Below are positions 47,901-61,600 of a DNA stretch of 64,000 nucleotides, in pieces. Positions within the stretch are counted from its first letter, which is position 1. Each line of letters opens with the position of its first letter. The stretch is taken from contig NW_002060975.1 of NCBI RefSeq assembly GCF_000150275.1, positions 128,655 to 192,654 on the forward strand. The letters are read 5' to 3'. The position numbers and the translations under genes are program-made. The notes under the pieces were generated by a model. It was not told the DNA's origin, did no database searches, and saw only the letters and a list, made by a program, of their open reading frames with translations. This DNA is from Trichoplax adhaerens. Lineage: Eukaryota > Placozoa > Uniplacotomia > Trichoplacea > Trichoplacidae.

Positions 47901-50900
47901 AAAGTCTATATTAAGAAATATTTGCTGCTATTTAACATAAATGAAGTTTTTTATCTGTCAATTTTTCTTCGCAAAAGAAAAACTCTATCAAATTAATTAT
48001 TGCTATTTATCTAATCTTGAGATGATGATCAAGCTTACTTACATAAAATGTTCAAAGTTGTTGTTCCTTGAACACTACCTAATAAATTACTAGCTGCACA
48101 TGTATAAATCGCTCCATTATCGGCTGATGTTGGAACGATATTAGTCGTAGCTAGGCCACGTCCTTGAGCAATAATAATTTGATTAGCATTAGCAGTTATT
48201 GTTGCTGAGATCGATACGGTAGCAGGTGGATTAGCAGTAGTATTGCACCATATCCTAACGCCAGTATTTTGAACGACAGTGATCGATTTTTGAATTCCAT
48301 TAATACGAGGTGCCACTAAATACGCGTAGAAGTTAAGAGGAATCCCATCGTTAGCACTGACATACAGGTAAATGATGGTAAAATTAGAGTCTATTTAATT
48401 TAATGGTAAATAGTGAGTTAGATTTGCACTTTTACAATGTTCTATCGGATAACAGAGAAGAATATTAAGACATGTATACTATTAAATGGTTGCTTTTCCA
48501 AATCTTCTCAAGTTAAAAGTAAGGTGTGAACTTAGTTATTCGCTATAGATGCACAAACAGCAAAAATTGTTCATATCGCTTAACTAGATATAAATGGTAA
48601 GTACTAAACTCCTTCTTCATTGTAATAGATTACTTAAAATGTCATTAGTGGCGATATACGTAACAGATACAAAAACTATCACTTTTATCATCATTGATAG
48701 ATATCAAAGGAAATAACTATTAGCAATCATAAAGATTTAAATTTACGTTCTAATCGGTGTTACAAACATCTACACATGTAAATAACATTACTAGCTAATT
48801 GTCTACAATTAACAAATCGAAAACTAGCACTATTCCAATATCATCATAGCAAAAGTATCTTTAATGGCATAGTAAAGTAATAGTGATAACCAAAACGACT
48901 ATATCAATTGCTGAAAACTGATCATCTCTAGGAAACCTACCTTGCACGACTAAGGAAAACTGGATTGATAATACACCAATTTCATTGTTAATGATACAAG
49001 TATAAGAGTTTCCATTTTCGGAACTAGCAATATCAATTAAATTAAGATGGACAGAACTTGAAGCTTCAGTAATGATATTGCTAGATGAATTGGTCTGCTT
49101 CCACGTTACATTGCCAGGTGGATAACCGCGATCTTGAACTGAACATGCTACCAATAAGTTATTACTCTGATTGACTGTGATAATATTTTGTACAGGGTTA
49201 AGCTGAATCATTTCAGGTGAATCTAAAACAAGACGATTATTAATGTTAATCATTTGCTTATTTTATTAGTAAATCTGATAGATGAGTTAAAATATTAGTG
49301 AAACGCAGTGGTGTTATTAAAGGTATATTTTATATTAAAAGATTAAATTAGGGTAGATAACCTGAATGCAAGAAATATCTTTATTACACAGTAATATCAT
49401 CTTCAATATTGACTTTTTATTGTGTTACAATTATATGAGTCAGCATGTAAAACAGTAATATTAATATTTAATCTGTGCATAATTTTATTATTCTCTAAAT
49501 TATGCAGCATTCTCTAAAATATGGCCCTAATATTAATAATATTAAATTTACAATCCTGCTATAGTATTTAAATATTCTATTGCAATTTTATATCGAAGGA
49601 ATGGAATGATCTCGGAGATATTATGGCTATTATTGTGGTAACTACTTTAGTTTAGCTGATGCCTGACTAAATTCATAAATGTGCTTCAGAAATATTGGAA
49701 GATTAGTTACAATTGAAAGATGGAACGAAATTATTAAGCAGGCTAAAGGAAGAAGCCAAGTGCTTTTAGTGATCTCTAGTTTAGCAGGAAGTCCCAACGC
49801 AATGTCAACAATATCCAAGATGCTATTTTTAAACTAAACTATAAATACTTTTAAAGGAAGTATTGAGTTATTGAAATACTCCAATCTAGTATTCGCCATA
49901 CCATAACTTTTATATTAGGTCAGTTTTACATGTCTTTATGATATTATCCTAAATATACGCGTACATATAATACTGCAAAACTAACTGAATCTTTCATAGC
50001 TGCGCGGTTGCATGATAAATAAGATGATTGTATCGGATAAACTTACATAAAACAACCAGATTCGCTGCTACCTGAGGACCAGCACCTCTGGAATTGATGG
50101 GTTTACAGGTATATCTTCCAGCGTCATACTGGCTAACATTAGCAATGGTTAATACGGAACTGTTTTCCATGCTAACTGAAATTCGTGGATCCGATAAATT
50201 AACGGGTATGCCATTAAATCGCCAATCATATTGAATATCAGTAGGAATAGCTCGAGCAAGGCACCAAAATTGGACACCATTTCTATATCGAATGGTTTGA
50301 TTCTGAGGTGATACCAATATAATAGGTGGACCTATCCAATTTTAACATGTATCATGACAAGATATCATAAATATATTAGGTTAGAAAGGATTATTACGTA
50401 AATTGATTAGAATTTTATTATAAATAATTGAATGTTAACCATAGTTAACCGGAAGAAAATAGAGTTAAATGTTATGCTATTTCCATCGGTACCCGTAGCA
50501 GTTAATACCTTGAACGTAGAGCTGGAAGGATTTCGAAACTGTCATTAATGACTGACCATTAAACATTACAGTTAATGTATAAGTTCCATTATCCAAGAAA
50601 TTAGTATTGTTAATGGAAAAATACTGATTGTATTCATATTGACTTGCCGAATTATATTGAACTGCCATTCTGGAATGTGCCATCGATTTAATTTCAATCA
50701 TTGGAGAAAAAATATACTGGTACAATAATTTTCCTTGAAAATACCAGTATGATTGCATTGGAGCTCCTTGGATAGTTACTGTAACTTGAATATTTTGTGA
50801 AAAATTGACTTGAGCGTAACTAGGTGTTATTCTCACCGTGTTGTTGACTAGCAGAAAGATGAGAATTGACATTATAAAATCGATTTCATATTAGTCTTAT

Positions 50901-53900
50901 TTTAATCTCATTCTATCTTGATTTGGGCTAAATATCAAACTTAACAGATAGAATTCTGCTTCTTACAGTTAGAGTAATGATAGAACGTGTCATAGTAGAT
51001 AATACTTTAAATTACATATATTGCATCGCTTCGTTACTTTATTGTTGATGGAATTAGCCAAAATAAGCAAAAATATCATCCTAACAAATTTAATAGTTTG
51101 CATTTTGCTTATAGATAGAGTAACGCTAAGGTGTAGCGTAGCGGATTACGTATATTGCATCGCTTAATTATTTTGTTATTTACTAATTTTTCAAAAATGC
51201 AAAATTATCATCGGATCAAGCTTAACAGATTGTATTCTGCTTCTTATAGTTAGAGTAATGCCAAGACGTGTCGTAAGGGATAATACCGTGGATCATGTAT
51301 ATCGCATCGCTTAGTTATATTATTATTGATTAAATTTACAAAATTATACGAAATTATTGCTCTATCTTCATAATGTCTCTATCAAGGCTAAAAGCAATTT
51401 CATGAAACTTACCGTTAACGAATAACCAAGCCGACACATTTGGGCTAGCACCAATGGAATTATTAACAACGCAACTATATATTCCAGCATCCGTTAGTAA
51501 AACATCTTCGATTTGCAATGTGTTATTATTGGATAAAATGGAAAATCGGTTGCTCCTAAAATCAATTAGGCGGCCTTGATAATGCCAAGTAACTGTGGTT
51601 TGTATAGGTATAGCAGAGGCACCACATGAAAATCTTGCAGTTTCTCCATCAAACAGCGCCGTGTTTTGTGGAGCGGCTATGATTTCTGGAGGTCCTATTA
51701 GATGAAGGAAAATTCCATTTAAGGTTAATTCAATTCATGAAGCCATAGAAAGTATCATGAAGAGAGGGAGTTTAAGTAGTTATTATTATGTTTTTAAGTA
51801 ATATATTGATATTGAAGCAGGGCGATTGCCTCCGAAATGGCTATACAAAATAAGAATACGTGTAACAGCTCGAGTTCCGACAGCTTCTTATCGAAATCAG
51901 ATCATGATTAACTACTGTACATCACAATAAAACCTACTGATCGATTCCTGTTTGGCCTTAATTTGCTGCCACTAAGCTAGGGTAGAGAGACTGCAAAGTA
52001 ACTTTATTTGATTACCTTGAACTGTTAAATGATAATTTAATAATCGTTGTGTAAAACCGCCTTTAACAAAGAATACTTGAATTGAATAAACACCGGTATC
52101 CGATAATAAAACATCCCGAATCGTCATTTCTTCGTGGTAATTTCCTAAGCTTCCTTTCTGCTTAAAATCAATCCTCTCGTTCTTTGATAAAGCTATCCCA
52201 GTATTACTGTTACCTTTATATAAATAGGTAAAGAGTGGTCGAGTTTTGAAATACCATGTTGTTGCTACAGGTTCCCCAATAATTGTAGCAGATACTGTTA
52301 TAGAATCTCCAACCATAATTGCATTGGAAGGTGACTGCAGTTCGACGTATTTCTCAGCTAAATTAAGACATTAAAAAAGCATTCAGTCAGACTTGAAAAG
52401 AGGACTAACCCGACCTTTCAGTTCAACAATATCGAAGAAATCGATATCGAAATTGAAATTCATCTATCTCCTTACGCAAAACTCTCAAAAATGCCGTTTT
52501 GGAAGTTGCTTGACCAAGGGCATTACTAGCCATGCAAGAATAACTGCCAATATCATCCAATGTTGCTGATAGAATGTAAAGTGTTGATCCTCGTATGACA
52601 TAATGAGAACTAAGAGGAATTATTAATGTATTATTGAAATACCATTTGTAGTCAGAAATAGGAGGTACAGCGGTTGCTTGACAAGTAAAGGTAGCATTGC
52701 TCGTTAGTGTAACATTGCTATCTTTTGGGTTAGCAGTAATTGTCGGCAAATCTAGTAAATAGTAGATGAAATAGTTCATCATTAGGGGAGGATATCAAGA
52801 CAGTATATCATGTGGCCTTTTCCGGATATAAATCTGGTATTGCAGTTGATTCGGTGATGTTTATTCGATAATTAACACGCATAAATTTTATCTACTAGTT
52901 CCAGCCGATGTAATCAAGGTGATTGAAAATAAATTAAAAATAATAAATCGACCTTACCTTCTACGATTACCGATGCAGTTGCTTGAATTGGTGCGGGAGC
53001 TCCTTCAAACCAGACACTTGCTATATAAACTCCATTATCGCCAATATTGCTGTTGTTAATATACAATATTTCATAACCTTCATCAAAAATACGCTGTATA
53101 TCTATGCGCGAATCAGTTGATTGCTGATAGATGGTTTGATTGAAAGGATAAAGATACTGAAATAATAAAGTTTTCCCTCGGTACCAAAATGTCTCCAGAA
53201 TTTTGCCTTTATAGCCGGCAGTTAATTCGATATCAGCATTGATATTGACATTAACTTGCATTGGAGTTAATGATATACTGTTACCTAGACAAGAGAAATC
53301 TTTTTGTTATAACACGACGTATTATATGGCTAAAGATGATAATCGAATGTAATTTAGAATTGGAAGGTCCAGATGTTTGCTAGTTCATAAGAAATAGATG
53401 TTACGCAATATAACTGATAAAAATCAACATAGGGAAGGAACGGCGAAATAATTTGTTAGCCTAATGAAAGGATTTGGTCGGAGTGCACAAAATTAATATT
53501 TAAATGCATAAGCAAATTATTGCTCTCCCTATTGTAATCTAGGATTAGTTCTATCGGCCCATAAACTTGAAAGTGATCAATTCTAAGGTGGCTAAATTTA
53601 AAGTAATCAAATTTCAGATCAATTTAGAAGTCCCAACTTGCTTTCAAATTTCATTCTCAAAATCATTTATATCCGCCGGTAAAGACCCTTCTTAACAATC
53701 ATCCAATTGATAATGAAGTACTAATTTGGATAGAAAAATTGAAATTTTTTTACTTAATAAATTAATAAGTAGAAAAAATTATTTCTAGACCATGAACTGA
53801 TATATTTATCGGGAAAAATTCTCTTGAATGATCGATGAATTTGTCATGAAGCATTAATGTAGAAAAAGAAATTAAATTTTTTTGCTCACTGCATTAATAA

Positions 53901-55644
53901 CTAGACAAAATTATTTCTAGACCATGGGCTGTTATACTCATCGGGAAAAACCTTAATGATCATCTAATTCGTTTTGAAGTATTAATATGGATACAAAAAC
54001 TAAATTTTATGCTCAATATATTGATAACTAGACAAGATTAATTCTAAAGCATGGACTGTTATACTCATCGGGAAAAATCTTTCTTATTGATCATCTAATT
54101 CGTTATGAAGCATTAATGTGGATAGAAAAATTGAATTATTTTACTTGATTAACTAATTTCTAGGCCATGGAGTTTTATACTCGTAAGTAAAAATCCTTCT
54201 TAAATGGTTATCTAATTCTTAGTGAAGCATTAATACGGATAAACACATTGAATTTTTACTTGATCAGTACATTAATAACTAGATAAGATTAATTTCGAAA
54301 CCATGAGCATAGAAATTACTACCATCACTATTTACAACTAGTAGTGGAGACGGCATAAAAAGGTGTAAGGAATCAGAAGCTGCTCTCTTCTATACGATGA
54401 TACTTTTATCCTCAAAAATTAGTAGAAGTAAATAAAATCATATCCTCTTAGTTTAAAGTAGAAGCATATATTGTAGTAGTCAGGATTTATGTAATCCATC
54501 ATTTCATAAAATATTGATCTTATATGAAATTGCATCGATTGTTTACAATCTATAGATCTATGCAGTGATATTACATCATTTTGTTACTCCATTTCAAGAC
54601 TAAGACTTAACGATTCCCATTTTACTTTCTATTATCTGTGTGACTAGAGGCTAGTTTTTCGATTAAATGATTGTAGAGATTTTAGTACCGATTTTCTATA
54701 TTTTTGATTAGACCATTTTCTCCATGATACTTTGATTACGACCCAATATTTAAAGCCTAAATACGAGAATATGCCTTGGTTGTAATAATACTTTAGTCAG
54801 CTTTAGTAAATTGCAGGCTGGTTATTTCGCAATTCTCGAATTACAATCACTTTTAGGTCATAATCCTAACTTTATCATAACTACAGATTCGACTAATATT
54901 GGTGCTTATTAGAATTATTTTGCTACCAAAACATTATCTTGATTGCGTGACCGAAATGATTACCCAATTTTTCAAATGCAGTATATTAATCTTGAGTTAT
55001 AATCAATAAGTTTTTTTCTACTCGATATTTTGCAATGATCCTACTCCATGTGAGAGTTGAAATTCTTCAAATTCTAGCATCATAATCGTTTTCATTTATA
55101 AGGTAATATATCAGCTATTCCTGCGATTAAAATTGTATTCATGCCACTGAGGAGATACGTTCAAGGTTAACGTTACTAAGAGTAAAATATGATTAAATAC
55201 TATCATCTCTTATGATTCCTTTCAAATTAAAACCTTTAATATTCATATATCACTATCATCAGAGTATGATACATCAACATTATTATTCTCCTTATTTGCT
55301 TTCGATCAAATCCATTTCTTCACGATTTGAAGTACTTATTTTCAATATAATGTTTTTAACCCACAATTATCGTCAGACGATAGCAACAATTGTAGTAGAC
55401 TACAGTTCGGTTGGTAGGCAAAATCGATTAATACCGAAGATATTTACTAGTGAACCTTCTGCAATTTTGGTATACACAGTTTAACAACATTAAGCTTAAT
55501 TTGAATAGGCTAGTCAATAGGATTATAAGTACAACTATTTTTTCTTAAGTTATTAATCAGCTCACCATTAATAGTTGCAGTAGAAAATATCTGGCAAATT
55601 AATAAGATCGAAATTAGATTACCAGAAAGAATCAGCTTGGCCAT
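44987..55644 (-). CDS. Type I receptor: signal peptide, 12 Ig-like domains, FN3, one TM helix, cytoplasmic tail
   Basis: Exons in transcript order: 55566-55644, 52958-53284, 52476-52751, 52016-52357, 51413-51694, 50509-50847, 50047-50331, 48941-49222, 48043-48315, 47590-47862, 47132-47398, 46722-47009, 46166-46507, 45689-45970, 44987-45516. All introns are phase 1 and each Ig or FN3 domain is one exon; total 1488 aa. Exon 1 is a signal peptide. Ig domains 1, 3 and 5 have the pattern W-Y-x-x-x-x-L-x-x-Y-L/I-Y and D-x-G-x-Y but no cysteine at all; domains 2, 4, 6, 7-9, 11 and 12 have the usual Cys pair with Y-x-C. Domains 7 and 9 share D-R-G-x-P-P; 8 and 10 lack the core Trp. The FN3 domain precedes a membrane helix (about 1315-1341) with G-G-V-I-G-G. 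The 150-residue tail is Ser/Asn/Gln-rich with N-P-N-Y at 1383-1386. It is likely an adhesion molecule or receptor of the L1/DSCAM/hemicentin style; I know no direct ortholog. Confidence 0.9.
50930..51365. repeat. Three diverged tandem units of about 140-150 bp in a receptor intron
   Basis: Units near 50938, 51083 and 51228 share TTCTGCTTCTTACAGTTAGA or variants, AGAGTAA, and CATATATTGCATCGCTT (GTATATTGCATCGCTTAATT, GTATATCGCATCGCTTAGTT). They lie in the intron between Ig exons 4 and 5. Confidence 0.8.
53668..54303. repeat. Five tandem units of about 118-135 bp in receptor intron 1
   Basis: Each unit has CATGGRCTGTTATACTCATC, GGGAAAAA, ATCATCTAATTCGTT, GAAGCATTAATGTGGATA and AATAACTAGACAAGATTA in that order, with substitutions and small deletions. 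They lie in the 2.3 kb intron after the signal-peptide exon. Confidence 0.85.
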
Positions 55645-58600
55645 ATCCACACTTTGACTAGTATGAATTATGCTTTCAATTGCGACAACAGATAACTAAT
55701 CGAAGCAAAGTCTTTTCATGTGTGACAATGATGAAAATAAAAAAAAATTAATCCATTCCTATTGGGTAGACATGCTTTTTGTATCACCTCTCCTCAATAG
55801 AACATTGGAGCAATGTTGGATTAATTTAGAGATATGCTTTGTTACTAATTGGATTTATCGTTTGTTATTAATATTATTAATTTGAAAATAGGGTGAGTAT
55901 ATTCGTGATCGGATTAATAATAGTGATTATTTGTTATGGCTATGAATGATGACAACTGAGTAGAGTTGCCAGAGTTTCAAAATATGGTTATTATAATCAT
56001 CAAGGTAAATAGAATGGGAGGAAAGCCAATAGGAGAATATCACCTGATAATTAGACGATTAGAATAAGACGATGAAACCAATAGTATTTCATTACGTGGG
56101 TGGGATTTGTTAATTTAAAATAGAAATACAAACTGCAACCATTGATATAACTTTCTTAATGGTTTTTGATAATTCCACTTTTTCTTTTGTTCACTTACGA
56201 GTAGATATCATCATGCAAGGCCAATACACTGCAAGTTCTTGCTAGCAATAAGATTATCATGGTACTACCAATCTAGGGATGGGCTTTATTATAGCTATTT
56301 TTTGATGTTAGCTTATCTACATGAAGGTGTGGCGATACAATGGATAAAAAATATTGTACATCATCGGAGAGATAAGAAGAATTTTTTTCTCAGATAAAAA
56401 TAACAGGATATGAAAGTAGACTTTGACAATTCTCATCGAGATATCATTATGACTAATCTTGTAAAATTAGTTATACGGTACTATGAAATTAATTTTATCT
56501 ACGTATAGCAATAGAATAGAAAAATAGCCTTACTATGCTCTCATCAAGAAGTCATTGTTGATCTACAGAATCACTATCAAGAAGCCATTATTGATCTAAA
56601 GAACTTGTCTACAGAGTAAAGGAACTCTAATTTTTTTCATGAAATGTTGCTAATAATCAACACTGGACTAGGTATGATCATGTTAAATTCGTTTCTAGCA
56701 TTATTAGTGTATGAATCCATATGCCAATTGAAGAAATAGGTGCTAGGGAATTTATTCATTTACCATGATTTTAGATTAATCATGATGACATGAAGATGTA
56801 ATATGGTAGTTTCATTTTTGACCTCTTTCACTGATAAGTGATAAGTATACGTAGTAAATGATAAGCTTAATATCGTCGTCGTAACATGGGATAAGGTTAA
56901 GAAATTAACTTTGTATTTCTAACAAATTGCCATTAAATACTTTTCATTATCGTCAGTTCCTATCGACTGAAGAGGTCATTTTCTCATTATTAGAAATTGT
57001 GTGCTTTACTTTATAAACTCTTTACCTCCATAATCAAGAGAGAAGTATACAATAATCTAATTCTTAGTGAAACTGATCAAAAGCAAATACAGATATATAC
57101 TATACCATAAATAATGACTGCAATTGATTCATTCAAATGCATGGCTTGTAATTTAGACGATGAAATTATAGGAATTATCAGAGGTCATCAGTAAATCATC
57201 AGTTATCTATGCTATTAAATTCTAAGCAAAGTTTAAGCGATCAAAATGATAACCATTCGATCAAAAAGCAGTGAAGGATGAAAATCTTTGTTCATACGTA
57301 TAAATAGAAGTTCTGAAATGTAAGCTATTTTGTCTTTAAAATTATCTCTTTTAATCACTAACGCAAAAGTTTGAAGTAAACTATACTCATTAAATCAAAT
57401 CTAGCTTAGTCATATATAGCAAGTATGCAAATAAAACGTCACCATAAGCATTAAAATATTATAATATGAAAATAATGAATATATTGAAGCGATAATAAAC
57501 AAAATTGCGGTGATGCTTTGCTTAATTACTTGGTATCAATTTGATCTTGCAATAGGGTTTACTATCCTCAGCTCGGAAATCAAGTTTGGGATTGTGAAAT
57601 CTCTCTCACTTCACTTATAATTGATCAGTTTACTAGAATTAGCAAAACACTATCTTATCTCACAATAAGAATAGCTGATATATATATAGCCTTCAAATTC
57701 AAATGGTTTATTAAACCGCTATGTAAATCATATTCTGGGAGGTTTATCGTAAATCACTTCTCCTGCCTCATAAGAGCAGTCGAAAGAGGCTAAGATAAAC
57801 TGGATAATCAGACTTAGTCAATTTTTAATCAATTACAATTCCTTACAAATCATGTATCTAGCAGTCTCTACTCCCTATATAATAATTCCTTACTTGAAAA
57901 TCAGTCGAGCCCAGAAACGACATCCGGCTACGATAAACCGGACAATTATCCAGATACTTAGCACTGTAGAATCATCATATAGATTAATATTACTTTCTAT
58001 AGTACTTAGGATTTATAACTATATCTCTTAGCTAGTTACTACTGAAGGAATCTTAAAATTTATGATGCACTGCAGGGATGTTCAGAGAAAGATGTTTAAA
58101 GTATCTGTAACAAGGATAGATCAAGACAATATCAGCTATTAATCTCAACAAGCTCAATTTACCAAGTGCTACGGACTAAATATATTGCGGTATACATACG
58201 TATGATTAGTAAGGCAATGAATTGATCCCATCTTTATGAAAAGCACCGTATGCTATGGAGGGATTTTGTAGTAAAGTGTAGGAATACGTGTGTTTGGTTA
58301 CTTGATCGATCAATGAATCAATTATATAATTACTTGTGGCTAAGTTTGCTATTGTGATGCTGGATTCTATCTAGAGTAGTAGACTGTCCTAAATAAGAGT
58401 GATATTTCAGTAGCGCTAAAACCAAATAATAGCACCGTAGTGGATGACGGATTGCGATCAATGATATTGGAAATCTTTGAATTTATTATTCTATTATTTA
58501 TACATAGTTTTCCTTTAAATATACGTAAATATATTCAATATTAGTTGTCGAACAGATTTTTTCGGTTCTATTATTATCGAAGTATGATGACTAGATTAAG

Positions 58601-61600
58601 AGAAGCTTACTATCTAATATTAGTAAATCTGACTAGATAAGTCTGACATATTCAGGAGATTGCGATAAGAAAAACCGATAAATTAACAAGTTGAATATTG
58701 CTCCAAGCAGCTATAGAAGTATTCTACAGGATGTTTGATTACTTGACTAATCAACCAAGCAATCAATCAGTCAACTTGTCAATTTACCAGTCGGCATAGT
58801 TTATTATTAAAGCTGTGGTTATGCCTACAGCGCAATAATGATGTGCAATGGATTATGATTTTTCAATCCTTGCTGGAAGTTGGAAATTTATTCGATCTTT
58901 TTATGCAAAGATAGATTTTACAGCTCTACTCTAGCTGAGTACAACTACTAGAAAGATCTTAGAATGTCTAAATCGTTTAAAATTTCTGGCTTCTATTCTT
59001 TCGTATTATCTATAAGTACAATTAACACGATAACATCTTTATTTTAGAATTACAATTTGCAAACTATATTTCGGAGGATCATTTACAAATTAATAGAGTA
59101 ATAGCTACTGTATTTTCATAAATATTATTATTCACTTGCTTCAATAGGACAAGCTACCAAGATCAAGTACATGAGTTACTGCTATACAATTATCACAGCC
59201 ATTAATAATAACTAAGTACCATATTGCTTCTGGCATTTTTCATACGTTAGGCTTACAGTCCGTTAGAATACTTTACGAAATTAGCTAACAATTTACAGTA
59301 CAGTCTAATACTAAGTTACACTGCAAACTTCAAATCATTCTGCATAATTAGAAATATATTCGGTAATTACTTTCAACGAAAAATATAAATGCAATTGCTT
59401 AGCGAAGCTTTTATAAAATAGCAAAGTTGTTAACGGAATACGCATTTAGTTCGTTGCTTACTTGCTGATCTTGCATATCAAATAATGCATTACCATGCAT
59501 AAATTGTGATATACAGTATACCATATCCGATTAATCTTAGTAATCCACTTTGCTAAAAGAAAATTCAGTCGTAATCAAGTATCTAAATATATAAAATATA
59601 CCATTACCATAGATCGTATAGCTCTAGCATTGCGATATAACTTACGCTTATATCAGCTAGTTAAGTTAGAAATTATTTTGTTTTACAGTTTATCATTGAA
59701 ATATTTGCAATAGGATAATAAAATGGCGCAAGTTAAATGGATAGATGGATTAATTATGCAAGTAATTGATCTGGACATTTCTGCTTTTCAAATTTTGAGC
59801 TCTAGGAAAATTACTTTCATATTTTAAGGGCTTGAAAACGGACAAAATTGGTTATACTCGAAACGAAAGCAGGTGTAAGTTAACGAAAGTTTTATAATAC
59901 AGCCAAATTCGATCTATATGTATTTAGTTGAGTAGCTTAATCTACTATTACAATAATTATATCTAGACAAAATATAGAAACAAAATAGAGTATAACGTTG
60001 CTTTGTGAAATGGAGAAATTGTTTAAGGATAGTGACTACACAGTCTAACAATTAATTGTAGAAAAATAACCTTCACTCTAATACGACTTATGTATTCCAA
60101 TGAGTGCAATAAATCATGTCTTTCCTTAGATTTTTTCTTATATAATTATACCATAGTATTTGGTCGTTGGAACTGAATTATTTGGTGATATAGCTAATCT
60201 CGCCTCTTTAAGTTAGTAAGTGGCGTTCTCCGCAAGGATTGGCGTGTGTAGACTACTTTGTCACTAGTGGTGTGTGACAGCCCCATGTCTGACTCATCAC
60301 TTAATCTATTTTGTGATAGAACAGAAAGCTTAAGCTACATAATGATAGTAACATCTGCCGTCTTGTCCATCTGCTATTTGGTGTACAGTTTATTTACTTA
60401 ATGTGATTAACTGATAAAACACCTTCTTTAATAGACCGTATCCACAAACAAATCATTTATAATATCGAATGGATAGTAAAGATTTTATTAGTTATTGGTG
60501 ATATAATGCGCTATAAGCATATTGTAAAGAAATTTTATTAACTATGACCTAACTAGAGCGTTATGAAATCGGATTTAGACAGTATCGATATACTGTACAA
60601 TCTTGCCACGATTTTTTGATGAAAGATCCTACAGAAAGCATAGTAAATCTATTTTCCTTCTGTACTTGAGTACTTTCCTAGTAAAATAGGAATCCTGATG
60701 TTGACCTCATATGGCCATAAAAAGATTTTACTATTTATTGGATAAAGTCTTCAAAGTGGTACAAATTCACAGACCGTGTCTTTACCATATGTTAGTAGAT
60801 ATTCATTTGTGAGGTAGTACTATACTTATCAACATAATCAAGTAATTATTTCTTATTTGAGAAAGTAAACAGATACTGTTCTTGAAAGCGATTTAAAGAA
60901 AATCTTTATAATTTTCATTTAATTCATCAGAATTGATTACAAGTTATTATCTATTAAAAGTAGTCTGCTGTCTGTTACTAACAATTTTTTAATGTTAATT
61001 AATATTGAATAAAATTGATGTACCAATTATAGATGAAAGCACAATAGCTGCAACCTCTTCATTTACAACTAGAGAAAGTTATTGATTAATTATTCTGTCT
61101 ATTCAATATCATCTTGCTTTCATTAATCATCCAGTTCGTGAGTCACACTTTTGCCTATTTCGGACAGAAACGGATATTACTATTACCACCATTAATGTTC
61201 GAAGGGAGCCAGGTGACTCATCTAGACAGGACTCCGTCAATATCCGATATTAATACAGACGAAAATCTTGCTTGTTATTTAAATGCTACTCTTATACTAC
61301 TGCTGCTAATCAGGAATATCAATTGCTTCAATTAGTTTTAGCGTAAAAGCTAAGCTTGAGCTATACGATGATATCTGATGATATATTATTATTCGGCTGG
61401 GATGACTTTAAGTTGCTAAGTACGCTTCTTCTAATCTTAATGTGCTAGATAAATAAAATTGTTACTGAAATTACTTTGTAGACGCCTATCTGTCAAATAA
61501 TTGCGAAAATTAGTTTCTCCATTAATAATAGTATGAAAATTAGGTATAAATTATCAGAAGAAATGGGTATTTGAATGTTCTATTTACGGAAAAGTAATGA

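Noticed and set aside
59723-59826. Short frame starting ATGGCGCAAGTT as a first exon
   Set aside because: Only 34 codons with no clear donor partner or downstream exon; a start-like context alone is not enough.
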